DNA of 64,000 nt from Cyrtodaria siliqua. Lineage: Eukaryota; Mollusca; Bivalvia; Adapedonta; Hiatellidae. Position 1 is the first letter of the stretch, and every line of letters begins with the position of its first letter. Both the position numbers and the translations under genes were made by a program. The stretch spans positions 62,001-126,000 of the forward strand of contig JAWPHD010001267.1 in NCBI GenBank assembly GCA_037043455.1. The letters run 5' to 3'. The notes beneath the pieces are model-generated. The model ran no database searches. It worked only from the letters and a program-made list of their open reading frames with translations, and was not told the DNA's origin. Of the stretch, positions 1 to 10,417 are shown piece by piece.

Positions 1-1475
1 ATGCATTACTACGCGCGGTCCTTTTCCAATTGGTGTTGTATGTTTTACGATTATTTCATCGTAAACAACGTATTTTCTAAAAACTTTAGCAGGTGCTTAT
101 ATCATATACACCAAGCTAGGAAGTGAATATTTGGCAAGTAAAAGTCTTTGTTTTCAGTTTAATTAAATAATCTCTCAACAGTGACCGTGTACACGACTCC
201 ATTCCTTCGGTTTACGATGCACTTTACATAATAGTTAACTGGAAACGTATAACTTACCTATCCCAATGAACATAAACAAGAATGTCTATAAAGCTATGTT
301 TTACACCTGCTCGCATTACAATGTGACAGTGCGCGATCACCAATACAATATATAATTGATCATTATCATTTCTGCTTCTAGGCTAGGGGAGATAATGAAG
401 GTGTGTGATACACTTAAACGGTTCAGTTTCACGACACTAACTTGCTGGATTTCCCATTAAACCTATATTGAAATGCAACCATTAGATTGAACCTTAAAGG
501 GTACACACGTGCCAGTCTGAAATACATGATAATATACAGTTAGCATTTATTTAACAAATATCCATTCACAGAATGAACACATATGCACAAAGGTAACCTT
601 CAACTTTAATAATGTACTGTAGGCGGTTTAAAAAGTTAAGTCACTTTTGTTTTGCTGTTCTGAAAGGGCCCAGAGGCAATCCTGGTTGTCACTCCAGCAT
701 GATGTAAGTATGTTGCAGTATTCCAAGTACATTTATTTTGTATATAATAGTGGTGTCTGGATTACATACAAGGCCGATTTTAGGAGCTAATACACTTTAG
801 TTCATTTTCGTTCTCAGTTATACACATAATGCATGTATTTCTACACAAACTAATTCTTAGCATCGTATATATTTAAACAGCAAAGTACCATATGAATTAC
901 ATGTAATATTTCGGATTTATTCAGAGTTTTTTAAACGAAACCTTTTCATAAACAATACATACACTGTACCAATCATGCGACCAGAAAAGTGCATTCCTTA
1001 ATTGTGTATACAACTTAGTCCCATTATAATGGAGTTATATTTGGATGGACACTCATAATATTGGCCAAGATTGCAGCCTCATTGATTCTTATACCTCAAG
1101 GTTGCCTCCAATACCTTTAAATACGTGTATTTGATTGTTTAAAACAAGTCGTGTAATAATTTGTTTATATTTTTAAAGCCAGACCCTACACTGCCTTTAA
1201 TTGGTTAAAACGGATCACCTGATCATCTTATACTCACTATCGATCTTTAAACATTTCGACAAATCTTCTAACCTCAGTTAAATTATTGGACATTCATAAC
1301 TGGTGTGTAAACTTTTTCGAATCCATAAACTTTCTTTAATTGACATGTCATTCTGCAAAGTTTATTCTCTATAAATGATTTAATATTGAAAATATCTTAC
1401 TTAACACGAGGGTTTTACACAAAGTATATATTTAAGAAATGAAAACCATTTCTTGATATTCGGGTATGTAATCAA
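1..1475. other. 3' flank of the first gene, no gene seen
   Basis: AT-rich sequence with no supportable ORF, RNA gene or repeat. The only feature tied to a gene is TTTATT at 1361-1366, which reads AATAAA on the minus strand about 110 bases past the stop codon at 1476-1478. It is a reasonable polyadenylation signal for the minus-strand gene. Confidence 0.5.
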
Positions 1476-1829
1476 TTACGTCACAAGGGGCGGTAACTTT
1501 TCTGGATGATCAATGTGCTCTGTTTCTGGCTTTATATCCCTTCTATTACCTTGGCCAAATTTGTTTAAAACTTCTCTCAATTTACGTTTCTTTTCCTCGT
1601 CCGCCCGTTTCCAATCATTATGTGTGTGGTTGGTAGGGTATTTAAAGCCAAACCTTTCCTTCGATGTCATGGTAAGACGGCCAACGATGCCAGAGACGTA
1701 ATTGGACTCCATGACCCGGAATGCCGGTGCACGGGGCAGCTCGATATCGTGACGAGGCACGTACTCCATAAACCTTCTGTTTCTAAGACGTTCTCGTCTC
1801 TTCTGATCCATTTCTTCTAAGAATGCGGG
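1476..1829 (-). CDS. Exon 2 (last) of a two-exon gene; basic protein of unknown function, paralog of the 31-kb gene
   Basis: Function not recognised. This exon encodes residues 37-153 of a 153-aa protein; exon 1 is 4609..4716. The acceptor is a T-rich tract ending AACAG just upstream of 1829, and the exon opens in phase 0 with PAFLEEMDQKRRERLR. The protein is strongly basic, has no signal peptide or membrane segment, and ends LPPLVT-stop (TAA). Residues about 59-90 carry YVPRHDIELPRAPAF followed by VSGIVGRL. The same order (YLAEYDISIPKAPAF, then VENLVDRL) occurs in the 194-aa protein at 31001..31585, about 12 identities in 31 positions, so the two are distant paralogs. Short APAF and IVxRL motifs in small basic animal proteins make a ciliary or sperm microtubule-associated role thinkable, but that is a guess. 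Exon structure is well supported because splicing joins two open frames in phase and recreates the paralog's domain order. Confidence 0.72.
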   Translation of the reverse strand, partial: PAFLEEMDQKRRERLRNRRFMEYVPRHDIELPRAPAFRVMESNYVSGIVGRLTMTSKERFGFKYPTNHTHNDWKRADEEKKRKLREVLNKFGQGNRRDIKPETEHIDHPEKLPPLVT

Positions 1830-2474
1830 CTGTTAAAATAAATAAAGATAAATCAACTGTTGTCTGCCTGAAAACTTTGTTAAAGCATTTTCACCCAACA
1901 TTCACTGGCAAGGCTGGTTATAGAGAAAAGGAAATTCAATAGTGTTAACATCACTCGCAGTTTTTATTGTCCTTCCTGTTGATATTGTTCCGATGAAGAG
2001 TTAGCTGTTGATGTAGACCCTAACTGATATAATGCTACGCTCATTAACGATTATATTTGTTACGTCTACTTGTGTTTAGTGTTGTTTTTTGTGTTGTGTT
2101 TTAGGCGCCGTGTTTTATAGGGAATTTATGTTATTAAGAATTAGTTAGTGTAAAACATTATTTTAAATGATAGAACTCTTGTCTTGTGCTCCGTATTAAG
2201 ATAAATACCTCCATATACATGACACTGATGAACACGAATCCTTAACATTTCATAATCAAAGAATGTTGATAATAAACTCGACAATGAAATATTACTTCTT
2301 TTAGAATATGTGTTCACTTTTCTTATCCTGTTATATTGCCAATGAAATACGATCGAGTAAGCAGAGTACTCAAATGCCAAATTGTCAGAACCAATCAGAC
2401 TTATTCCGTAGCAGTTTCGTATAATATTTTTAGAAATATCTTAACATTGTATGTTTTAAAAAATGTTGCCTTAC

Positions 2475-2541
2475 AGAAGGCTCGAACCCTGAACCTTCGA
2501 TTCAGTAGACACATAGTAGACGACGCTCTCACGCCACGACC
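2475..2541 (-). repeat. tRNA-like SINE head remnant
   Basis: On the minus strand an A-box-like GTGGCGTGAGAGCG is followed about 35 bases later by a good B box, GGTTCAGGGTTCGAGCC. The spacing suits an internal RNA polymerase III promoter. No acceptor stem can be drawn, so it is a SINE-type or pseudogene remnant rather than a working tRNA gene. Confidence 0.4.
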
Positions 2542-2779
2542 TGCAATCTGATTGGTTCCGATAATTTGTCATGTGAGCGATCTTTTAGTAATACAAAGCT
2601 CGTAATACATTTTTATCAATACAAATTATATATATCTACGTTTTGTATATGTTCGAAGATGGAATGTCTCAACATCTCTGAAATTGGTAACACTATCAAA
2701 ACGTGTATATTCAGGTGTTTGAAATTAAGTTAAATCGTTCCCCAGCTCTAGTAGAGTTTTCTTCAATGTAGTAAAGCGT

Positions 2780-3830
2780 CCACACACTCTAGCAGTTTAT
2801 TGTTTATTCAAGTCTCCTGGAGGAGAATGTGAAATTTCAAACAATACAAATTATGTAATAACAAGAACAGCAAAACAACAGTTTAACAAATTGATATCAT
2901 GAACACATTATTTATAAATATCATCAAAATAAGAAACACCCTTTTAGCAAAAAAAAGCAAGACTGAAAATGAGAGTTGTCATCACTATTCATCAAATTAC
3001 TATATTTAATTGAGTTTGAAGTTTTAAAGCTATTTTATTAAGGTAAATAATGTTTCTTACGACCTTTAACAAATGAACAGTTAACAAATAATGAAATGCA
3101 TAGCCCATTTCACCAGTATCACAAATGATACATTTTCTAGTGTATTTTCAAACTCTAAAAAAACGTCCGTTTTCAATTGGCATACGATGGTTCATACACC
3201 TGAATCTACAAAAATAAGATACAAGTGATGACTTGAAGACTGGCAAATAATTGTCAACTGTACAATTTCTTTTTTATACATTTTATAGTTGAGACATTTA
3301 CTTTGTTCACCAATTGTATTTCTCCAAGACAGTATGTACTGGCTATTAAGTCTTTGCTTCACATTATTTTGTATCGCATTAACATTCATTTGATTCAGCC
3401 AAAATACAGTTTTACATAGTGTTTCCGATATAGGTGGTGCAATACTCTATATATAGTTTGAGATATGTTTCCTTCCTTAATCATTTTAGCCTAGTAACGT
3501 GTCATTCTGGTTGTTATGAAAATATTCAAAGAAATTCTACCTCGTTTTCTATGTAGAATCTACCATACTTTTTGGATTTGCAATACTTGAAATGAAAGGA
3601 TTCATTAATGTCAATATTTCAAATCCCAAAATTTCTTAGCAATAAATATAGGTGCGATCATTGTGTCAAATAGTTTAAGTTGAATATCTATAGGTAACCC
3701 TAATATCCTGGCATTTCTTTTGGAAACTGAGAATGTTGCTTTTCCAGCTTGATCAAATAATTTAGATCTAGTTTGAAAGAAAGTGCCACGGCTGTTTAAC
3801 ATGATACCCAATCAATTACATTCTGTATCA
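2780..3830 (-). mobile_element. Decayed non-LTR retrotransposon, 3' part of ORF2
   Basis: Several frames on the minus strand give consecutive pieces of the C-terminal half of a LINE ORF2. At 3611-3811 there is FDQAGKATFSVSKRNARILG and LPIDIQLKLFDTMIAPIF, the region after the RT palm. At 3192-3389 there is NVKQRLNSQYILSWRNTI. At about 3080-3190 there is MNHRMPIENGRF followed by the cysteine motif CIICDTGEMG. The order matches LINE proteins that end in a zinc-knuckle-like CxxC...H. Frameshifts and stops show it is long dead. It sits antisense-neutral within the intron (same strand as the host gene). Confidence 0.7.
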
Positions 3831-3999
3831 TCAACTAAGGGGTGCATATCGTTACAAAAATAGAAATGAATATATTAATTTGATCCACAATGCATTTTTA
3901 GTAATATATTCGAAAGAATGAAGGCAGGTAAAGCTTCTTGTTCACACATAACTATAAATCAATAAGGCGTCTTGAACACATGCTCATCTGTACTGCTTC

Positions 4000-4256
4000 C
4001 TGAAACCAGCCTGCATTCCAGAATTGTAGGCAGGCATGTTCCCGTGGAACCTGGAACCAGCCTGCATTCCACAATTGTAGGCAGGCATGTTCCCGTGGAA
4101 CCTGAAACCAGCCTGCATTCCAGAATTGTGGGCAGGCATGTTCCCGTGGAACCTGAAACCAGCCTGCATTCCAGAATTGTGGGCAGGCATGTTCCCGTGG
4201 AACCTGAAACCAGCCTGCATTCCAGAATTGTAGGCTGGCATGTTCCCGTGGAACAG
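4000..4256. repeat. 51-bp minisatellite, five copies
   Basis: Five head-to-tail copies of a 51-bp unit beginning CCTGAAACCAGCCTGCATTC, with only a few substitutions. Because 51 is a multiple of 3, both strands show open 17-residue repeats; these are by-products of the repeat, not a gene. The array lies in the intron about 350 bp from exon 1. Confidence 0.9.
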
Positions 4257-4369
4257 TATCATGATTGCCAATTGGCTTTTGATTTTAGTCTAGGGAGTTG
4301 GTGACTCTAAAGTACACGTTTTAATTTCAAGTTTGTTTCATTGGCACCATATTGCTAGAGCCATGCGGA

Positions 4370-4452
4370 TACGTTTATTTATCCTTGATGTATTGCACTG
4401 GGTATTTTAACTAGCAGACCTCGGTTTTGTAACTAGCAGACCTCGGTTTACG
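4370..4452 (-). repeat. SINE 3' tail fragment
   Basis: Contains CGTTTATTTATCC, GTATTGCACT and a twice-repeated AGCAGACCTCGGTTT. These match the tail of the full-length SINE at 15924..16135 (in reverse) and the SINE piece at 6472-6541. Only the tail is left and it is diverged. Confidence 0.55.
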
Positions 4453-4608
4453 GTCTCTCCAAACGATTAGTCAGGTGTGTTATCATTTAGAGAATGATTC
4501 CTAGTTCGGTGCTGGCTGAGATAGAATGCACGAATCATGGATTACTAAATCGAGGTGCTATCCATAACATCACTACCCCATCTTATTAAAGTCACGTTTA
4601 TAACGTAC

Positions 4609-4716
4609 CTTATAAGGTCGCGGTTTCCTCTTCGCCGGCTGTTGGATGTCTGAGGTAGTGTAAATGTGCCGGATGTTCCATTCGCACAGACGGACGATGC
4701 CGCAGTTGAACGCCAT
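4609..4716 (-). CDS. Exon 1 of the two-exon gene (N-terminal 36 residues)
   Basis: Reads MAFNCGIVRLCEWNIRHIYT and on to KPRPYK, then a consensus donor AAG|GTACGT. The 36 codons end exactly at a codon boundary and splice in phase 0 to PAFLEE of exon 2. WNIRHIY aligns with RNIRHIH near the start of the paralog at 31001..31585, which supports the start codon chosen here. Total product 153 aa. Confidence 0.72.
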
Positions 4717-5233
4717 GGCGATTCTTGTGTTTTTGTTCAAGTGTTCAATATTATCTCAATAGCGTGTTGCTTATCTCCAACAAAAACTATATATATATAT
4801 TTAGAACGTGAAGGTGCACTAAAACGCGAACGTAATCATCCCTTTGCTGGAACGCAAGCCCATACGCCCAAAACAACTTTATATATTTCAAAGCGCGTTT
4901 TGAATTGAAACAAATTACAAGAAGTAAACTCGAACAGTATATCCATACAATATATAAAGGTGGTATTTAAATGTTTAAATAATAAATAATGGTAGATAAC
5001 GCTTGTATTTCTTTACATGGGTATTGTCTTTTTGCAGCGTAGTCCGTTATATATGAATAGAAATGTGTAAATCACGAGATGACTTTAGATGGGCTGATAA
5101 GCCCTTTATGATCAGATAGACACGTATAGCGCGATAATTAGTTATCTGAAATCTCCCGCCTTATGTTCGGGGATTCCTACATACAGCTGATAACCATCGC
5201 CATGTCGGTCTGTCTTATAGGAGGGGAGGCATC
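4717..5233. other. Upstream flank of the first gene
   Basis: Presumed promoter and 5' UTR of the minus-strand gene. No TATA box or other element is convincing; the sequence is AT-rich with a short TATATATATA run at 4790-4800. Confidence 0.4.
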
Positions 5234-6471
5234 ATAGATAGATACTTTATTGACAAACTATTACAGTTTTTCATCATTACAAATATATGATAATTATAAT
5301 ATACACACACGTGACAGATATTAACATTGCAAATACAACAAAATAATCACTACGTTTTTTGTTTTGTTTCATACATATTTAAACAATCAAAAACATACAC
5401 ATATTATGGTATGTCAATGACAAACGAGGATGTTCTAAAATAAGATACTCTAGTGTTTGTTTTTAGTCTGTTAAAATGGATGTAGATAGCCTTAATACAA
5501 GTGCATCGGAAATGAATTTACTTAAACTAAGAATAATCTTTTTGTTTAATGACTGCAACAATTCCACAAATTTAAACATGCTTGGTCTAGTTGTGTAATA
5601 TTTAGGATTGTATTTGTTTCTAATGATAGAGTAAGTAGTACAGATCAAAATGAAATGGTACTCGTCTTCAATATCGTTAGTGTTACAAATTTCGCACACT
5701 CTTTCGTTTCTCTCTGTTCTCCCTCTTGAGTATCTCCCTGTTTCTAATCTTAAAGCTGTACAGTCCCTATATTACCTGGTAATAACTCATGAATATGAAT
5801 GAGTCACGTGTGAAGTAGTTTCAAATCGACGAACACCCCAAAAGTCGTATAAGGAGAAATCGATACGTAAAATTTCACATTTTTATTTAGCCTCCGGTAA
5901 CATCGATAAATATACGGCTCCAGAATATATGTGATAAAAAAATAGTTGCCCGGAACGGGATTTGAACCATAGTCTTGCACTTGTAAGATTTGAAAGATGT
6001 ACGCTGAACCTCTAGACCACTGCTATTTTATTGGTATTTTGTAGCATTTTTAACACTAAATAGGCATTACGTAATAACAAGAGCGCGCACACAAACTCAT
6101 CAAGCACTAAATAACAAGTCGATATATGGTTGATTTGAGACGAAGTATTAGTTTCATATTGATAAGATACAGTATTACACCAGGCAATGTAAATTTACAC
6201 GTGCGACAATATGGACTGCATATTTATTGATCCATCTTTAGTTGCGTTCAAATATGTTAAGTTATTTTGCCTCATAATATATGGTAGCTAGTATACTATT
6301 TTCTCAAGTAGCGTTGTAGTTCAGTGGATAGAGCACAGGACTTGAAATCAGAAGGTCGTGGGTTCGAGCCCCGAAATAATCTAACTTTATTTTTCGGTAA
6401 AAATTACTGTTACCTGTGTATAGGTACGATGTGCACTGGTCGATGTATATACAGTAAATGATTTCATGCGC

Positions 6472-7368
6472 GTGCGTATAAGCGTTTATTTATCCTCGCT
6501 GTATTGCACTAAGCATTTTAGCGAGCAGACCTAGGTTTTAAAGCTACAGAGTCCCTATATCAATCGATTTCTTCTTTGTAGGCGTTTCTTTATTTGTAAC
6601 TTCATGTTCACCAGCTCATGTCGAAATCGGGTATTTAAGCGAGCAAATATAGCGAAGGAAATCATTTACTGTATATACATCGACCAGTGCACATCGTACC
6701 TATACACAGGTAACAGTAATTTTTACCAAAAAAATAAAGTTAGCTTCTTTTGGGGCTCGAACACACGACCTTCTGATTTCAAGTCCTGTGCTCTATCCAC
6801 TGAACTACAACGCTACTTGATATACTAGCTACCATATATTATGAGGCAAAATAACTTAACATATTTGAACGCAACTAATGATGGATCAATAAATATGCAG
6901 TCCATATTGTCGCACGTGTAAATTAACATTGCCTGGTGTAATACTGTATCTTATCAATATGAAACTAATACTTCGCCTCAAATCAACCATATCTCGACTT
7001 GTTATTTAGCGCTTGATGAGTTTGTGTGCGCGCTCTTGTTATTACGTAATGCCTATTTAGTGTTAAAAATGCTACAAAATACCAATAAATAGCAGTGGTC
7101 TAGAGGTTCAGCGTACATCTTTCAAATCTTACAAGTGCAAGGCTGTGGTTCAAATCCCGTTCCAGGCAACTATTTTTTTATCACATATATTCTGGAGCTG
7201 TATATTTATCGATGTTACCTGTACGGAGGCTAAATAAAAATGTGAAATACCGACTTTTGGGGTGTTCGTCGATTTGAAACTACTTCACACGTGACTCATT
7301 CATATTCATGAGTTAATACCAGTTAAAATAGGGACTGTACAGCTTTAAGTCTCATCCGAAGGACTGTT
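6472..7368 (-). mobile_element. 5'-truncated SINE inside copy A, split by copy B
   Basis: Blocks 6472-6541 and 7345-7368 together match, in reverse, the 3' part of the SINE at 15924..16135 (from CAGTCCTTCGGATGAGACTT to its end). It is flanked by a 10-bp target duplication TTTCATGCGC at 6462-6471 and 7369-7378. The SINE's own single TTAA is where copy B entered. Confidence 0.85.
6542..7344 (-). mobile_element. TTAA-flanked element, copy B (803 bp)
   Basis: Complete copy in the opposite direction to copy A. Ends AGCTACAGAGTCCCTATATC and, on the other side, GGGACTGTACAGCT, with TTAA at 6538-6541 and 7345-7348. The interrupted SINE reads TAGGTT-TTAA-GTCTCATCC once the insert is removed. Carries the two tRNA-like modules at 6742-6817 (minus) and 7090-7170 (plus), the latter followed at once by T7. 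An open frame of 74 codons runs through the first module and is accidental. Confidence 0.9.
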
Positions 7369-8205
7369 TTTCATGCGCTATATTTGCCCGCTTATAAATA
7401 CACAATTTCGACATGAGCTGGTGAACATGAAGTTACGAATAAAGACACGCCTACAAAGAAGAAATCGATTGATATAGGGCGTCTGTAGCTTTAAACAATG
7501 AGCGGATAATCTTATTTTTGTTATACAACTTCTTAATTGTTTGGAGCATAATGTTTCTAGATATGTTTCAAAATCAAAATTTTCTTTCACCACCTTATAT
7601 AGCGTTAAAACTCTACTGCCTTCTATATCAGATCTCCATTGTTGCATGAAATTATCTATTAATCTTTGTTTAAATATTAAAGGAAATAGTTTAAAACTAA
7701 CACTCATGGGATTATCCCAGACATTATTAAAACCGTTACAGTTTAGGATAAACCCTATATTAGTTAGCCCATTCTTCGCTCCCTTATTACAGTTAGATAA
7801 CAAATCCTTATATATTGCTTTTAGTATAATGTTCTCTGTAGACAATAGTTTATACCAATAGTTGATCATTTTTACATATCTATTAATGTATAAGAGGTAA
7901 CGAGAGAGCTCTCCGTAAATACCAGCATTGCTTGTGGTAAGTTTAACACCTAAAATAATTTTACAAAATTTTAACTGTATTCTCTCAATATCTTTTGATT
8001 TTGTAATCCCCCATATTTCACTTCCATAATTAAATATTGATGCCACAATAGCATCGAAAAGCTGAAGAGATAATTTTGGTTTCAATTCATATTTTCGTAT
8101 ATTAACCAAGAGTATATTCATTGCTTTTAAGGCTTTTCCACAAAGACATTGTTGGTTTAACGAAAAGGAGCCAGTATAATTAAGAACCACACCTAAATAA
8201 TTATA

Positions 8206-8327
8206 TCATCATATATACTTATTAAATCATATTTATTCAACAACAATTAATAAAACATAGTTAGAATAATTCTAATAATAACAATAATAAAAAAAAGCAT
8301 AAATGAAAAATAAAAAAGCAACTTGAC
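8206..8327. other. AT-rich spacer
   Basis: Simple AT-rich sequence with AATAAT and poly-A tracts between the LINE truncation point and a decayed retroelement. Nothing else seen. Confidence 0.4.
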
Positions 8328-8717
8328 TTAAACACCCACTCCACGTATAACTGTAAATACATTACATATACTTTGTGGGTTGTACACCACTTTAACGTAG
8401 CTGACATGTACAGTATGCACGATTATGGTGGCTGATTTCAATATATTTAACTTTCTTGAGCACATATCACTTTTCAATTTCTCAATATAATCATGTTTAA
8501 AATCAGGTTTCCTTCTATACTTATTTCTAACACGTTCGTGACATTCGTTAGTGTTTTCTGGTAAAACATGAGGCTTGACAAAATTTAAGGAAAACAATAA
8601 CATGCAGTTTTTCCGACAATATATTCGGCTCAAGCACTTCAAATTCAGTAACACATTTAAATAAAGTTTGAGACGACAACACATGGTCAACAACACTAGA
8701 AAATCTGTTACCAACAT
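8328..8717 (-). pseudogene. Possible BEL/Pao-type LTR retroelement fragment
   Basis: A 129-codon minus-strand frame contains LPENTNECHERVRNKYRRKP and DFKHDYIEKLKSDM. The pattern of a P-x-N-N-like segment, a run of basic residues, then a D-Y-x-x-x-L-x-x-M helix recalls the linker between protease and RT in Pao elements. The flanking residues do not match clearly and no LTR was found. It may equally be an unrelated remnant. Confidence 0.25.
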
Positions 8718-9070
8718 ATGTATATCGAGTTGCAGTTTGACTTTATTCAGCTCCTGTATACCCAGAGACTAAATTGTAAACATAAATTATATACAAATGT
8801 GCTGTCCTTACGAACTGCTAAAAACATTTGAATTTATTGAATTCGGTGCACTTGTAATTATGCTTGAATATTAACTTTGCTTTCAACACTTGCTTAAAGC
8901 TGTACATTCCCTATTTTAACTGGTAATAACTCATGAATACGAATGAGTCACGTGTGAAGTAGTTTCAAATCGACGAACACCCCAAAAGTCGGTATTTCAC
9001 ATTTTTATTTAGCCTCCGTACAGGTAACATCGATAAATATACGGCTCCAGAATATATGTGATAAAAAAAT

Positions 9071-9150
9071 AGTTACCCGAAACGGGATTTGAACCACAGG
9101 CTTGCACTTGTAAGTTTTGAAAGATGTACGCTGAACCTCTAGACCACTGC
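9071..9150 (-). other. tRNA-like module 2 of the TTAA element (leftward)
   Basis: Minus strand: A-box-like TGGTCTAGAGGTTCAGCG and B box GGTTCAAATCCC about 35 bases apart, then seven T residues at 9063-9069 just past the 3' end, a potential RNA polymerase III terminator. Same module in copy A at 5947-6024 (T7 at 5936-5942) and copy B at 7090-7170 (T7 at 7172-7178). No complete cloverleaf could be drawn by eye; stems are imperfect. Confidence 0.6.
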
Positions 9151-9432
9151 TATTTATTGGTATTTTGTAGCATTTTTAACACTAAATAGGCATTACGTAA
9201 TAACAAGAGCGCGCACACAAACTCATCAAGCGCTAAATAACAAGTCGAGATATGGTTGATTTGAGGCGAAGTATTAGTTTCATATTGATAAGATACAGTA
9301 TTACACCAGGCAATGTTAATTTACACATGCGACAATATGGACTGCATATTTATTGATCCATCATTAGTTGCATTCAAATATGTTAAGTTATTTTGCCTCA
9401 TAATATATGGTAGTTAGTATACTGCTCTATCA

Positions 9433-9509
9433 AGTAGCGTTGTAGTTCAGTGGATAGAGCACAGGACTTGAAATCAGAAGGTCGTGTGTTCGAGCCCCGA
9501 AAGAAGCTA
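9433..9509 (+). other. tRNA-like module 1 of the TTAA element (rightward)
   Basis: A box TAGTTCAGTGGATAGAGCA and B box GTTCGAGCCCC. A D-arm (GTTC/GAGC), a mostly paired T-arm and a partial acceptor stem (TAGC...GCTA) can be drawn, but the anticodon stem is largely unpaired. Ten T residues follow at 9512-9521. Same module in copy A at 6308-6382 and copy B at 6742-6817 (minus). Confidence 0.6.
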
Positions 9510-9707
9510 ACTTTTTTTTTTGTAAAAAATACTGTTACGTGTGTATAGGTACGATGTGCACTGGTCGATGTTTATACAGTAAATGATTTCCTTCGCTATA
9601 TTTGCTCGCTTAAATACCCGATTTCGACATGAGCTGGTGAACATGAAGTTACAAATAAAGACACGCCTACAAAGAAATCGATTGATATAGGGACTTTGTA
9701 GCTTTAA

Positions 9708-10085
9708 AGACACATTTCGAGCCTATTGTATTTGGGGGGAGAGAATTTCTATAGGTAACTGTAAATCGCTGTTAGAAATACATTTGCACAAGAAAATTGA
9801 GATTATTAGTGTTTTGTCAAAGGATGAGGCCCGTCCCATAAAGAGTGTATACGGTAATAATGTAGTAAAAATTATAACCGTTTTGCATTTTATGTGAATG
9901 TATATATGTTAAAACAACTATGTATAGATGGATTTTTTTAAAAGACCCGCGTTAACAATTAATAGTTTTTGTATTTTTAGCACAATATACTCTATTATCA
10001 ATTACTTCTCTGCCAGTTTTTAGTAAATCTCAAATGCAAGAAACTCATCGGGACTTCAAAATTCAAAAATCGTTGTCATCTGTCA
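9708..10085. other. Unannotated spacer
   Basis: No gene, tandem repeat or recognised element found; AT-rich sequence with a GGGGGGAGAG patch near 9736. Confidence 0.4.
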
Positions 10086-10417
10086 GTGTTTTTGATCACC
10101 TGAGCCGAAGGCTCAATGTGATGTTTTGGAATCACTCTTCGTCCGTCGTCCGTCCGTTGTCTGTCCGTCGTCCGTCGTCGTCGTTATCTTTTGCTTCTGA
10201 CGACTTTTTCTCAGAAACCGTTTGTCGGAATTCAATCAAATCTTATATGAATTCATTAAACTGGATTTTATAGTTGCACCAACAGCTAAGGTCATTTGGC
10301 GACATTTCAGCTTTTTATTGGTGGAGGAAGACCCCAGGTGCAAACCCGGGCATTTTTTCGTGCACGGGCGCGCACCTGAGTAGAACCACCGACGTTCCGC
10401 AAGCAAGCTGGATAGCT

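Larger units (their letters stand above)
1830..4608 (-). other. Intron of the first gene (2.8 kb)
   Basis: Phase-0 GT-AG intron between exons 4609..4716 and 1476..1829. On the minus strand it begins GTACGT and ends TTTTAACAG. It contains a tRNA-like remnant (2475-2541), a decayed LINE (2780-3830), a 51-bp minisatellite (4000-4256) and a SINE tail (4370-4452). The stretch 1830-2470 shows nothing recognisable. Confidence 0.65.
5754..7490 (+). mobile_element. TTAA-flanked element, copy A (carries nested SINE and copy B)
   Basis: Left end AGCTGTACAGTCCCTAT; right end, read in reverse, AGCTACAGACGCCCTATATC. TTAA is present at 5750-5753 and again at 7491-7494, exactly where the host LINE has a single TTAA. 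Without its own insertions the element is about 820 bp. It has a minus-strand tRNA-like module at 5947-6024 followed by a T7 run and a plus-strand module at 6308-6382 followed by TTTATTTTT. No transposase ORF is present, so it is non-autonomous. TTAA duplication is typical of piggyBac and Kolobok-type transposases; the termini do not start with the CCC usual for piggyBac, so the partner is open. Confidence 0.88.
5234..8205 (-). mobile_element. LINE 3' half, interrupted at 5754-7490 by nested insertions
   Basis: Two blocks of one element. Block 7491..8205 encodes on the minus strand NYLGVVLNYTGSFSLNQQ through LFDAIVASIFNYGSEIWG to LSAHCL. Block 5234..5753 continues at once with LRLETGRYSRG, the cysteine motif CEICNTNDIEDEYHF...C (CX2CX9HX4C) and the C-terminus. 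In the uninterrupted relative at 32858..35478 the same join reads LSSHSLRIETGRY. Removing 5754-7490 and one TTAA restores the frame exactly. The 3' end has AATAAAG followed by TATC repeats, as in the relative. The 5' end is truncated around 8205 and the upstream RT palm is missing. Confidence 0.88.
8898..9703 (+). mobile_element. TTAA-flanked element, copy C (806 bp)
   Basis: Uninterrupted copy. Starts AGCTGTACATTCCCTATTTT, ends GGGACTTTGTAGCT, with TTAA at 8894-8897 and 9704-9707. Collinear and very similar over its length to copies A and B. This is the best copy for defining the element because it has no insertions. No ORF resembling a transposase. Confidence 0.9.

Noticed and set aside
3972..4304. 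Open frames on both strands with 17-residue repeats
   Set aside because: They follow from the 51-bp minisatellite period and lie in an intron.
6308..6382. Functional tRNA gene
   Set aside because: The anticodon stem has only about two pairs and the acceptor stem is incomplete; a tRNA-like module is all that can be claimed.
6604..6828. 74-codon frame in TTAA element copy B, also seen in copy C
   Set aside because: Runs through a tRNA-like module and the terminal region; its sequence is that of non-coding element DNA.
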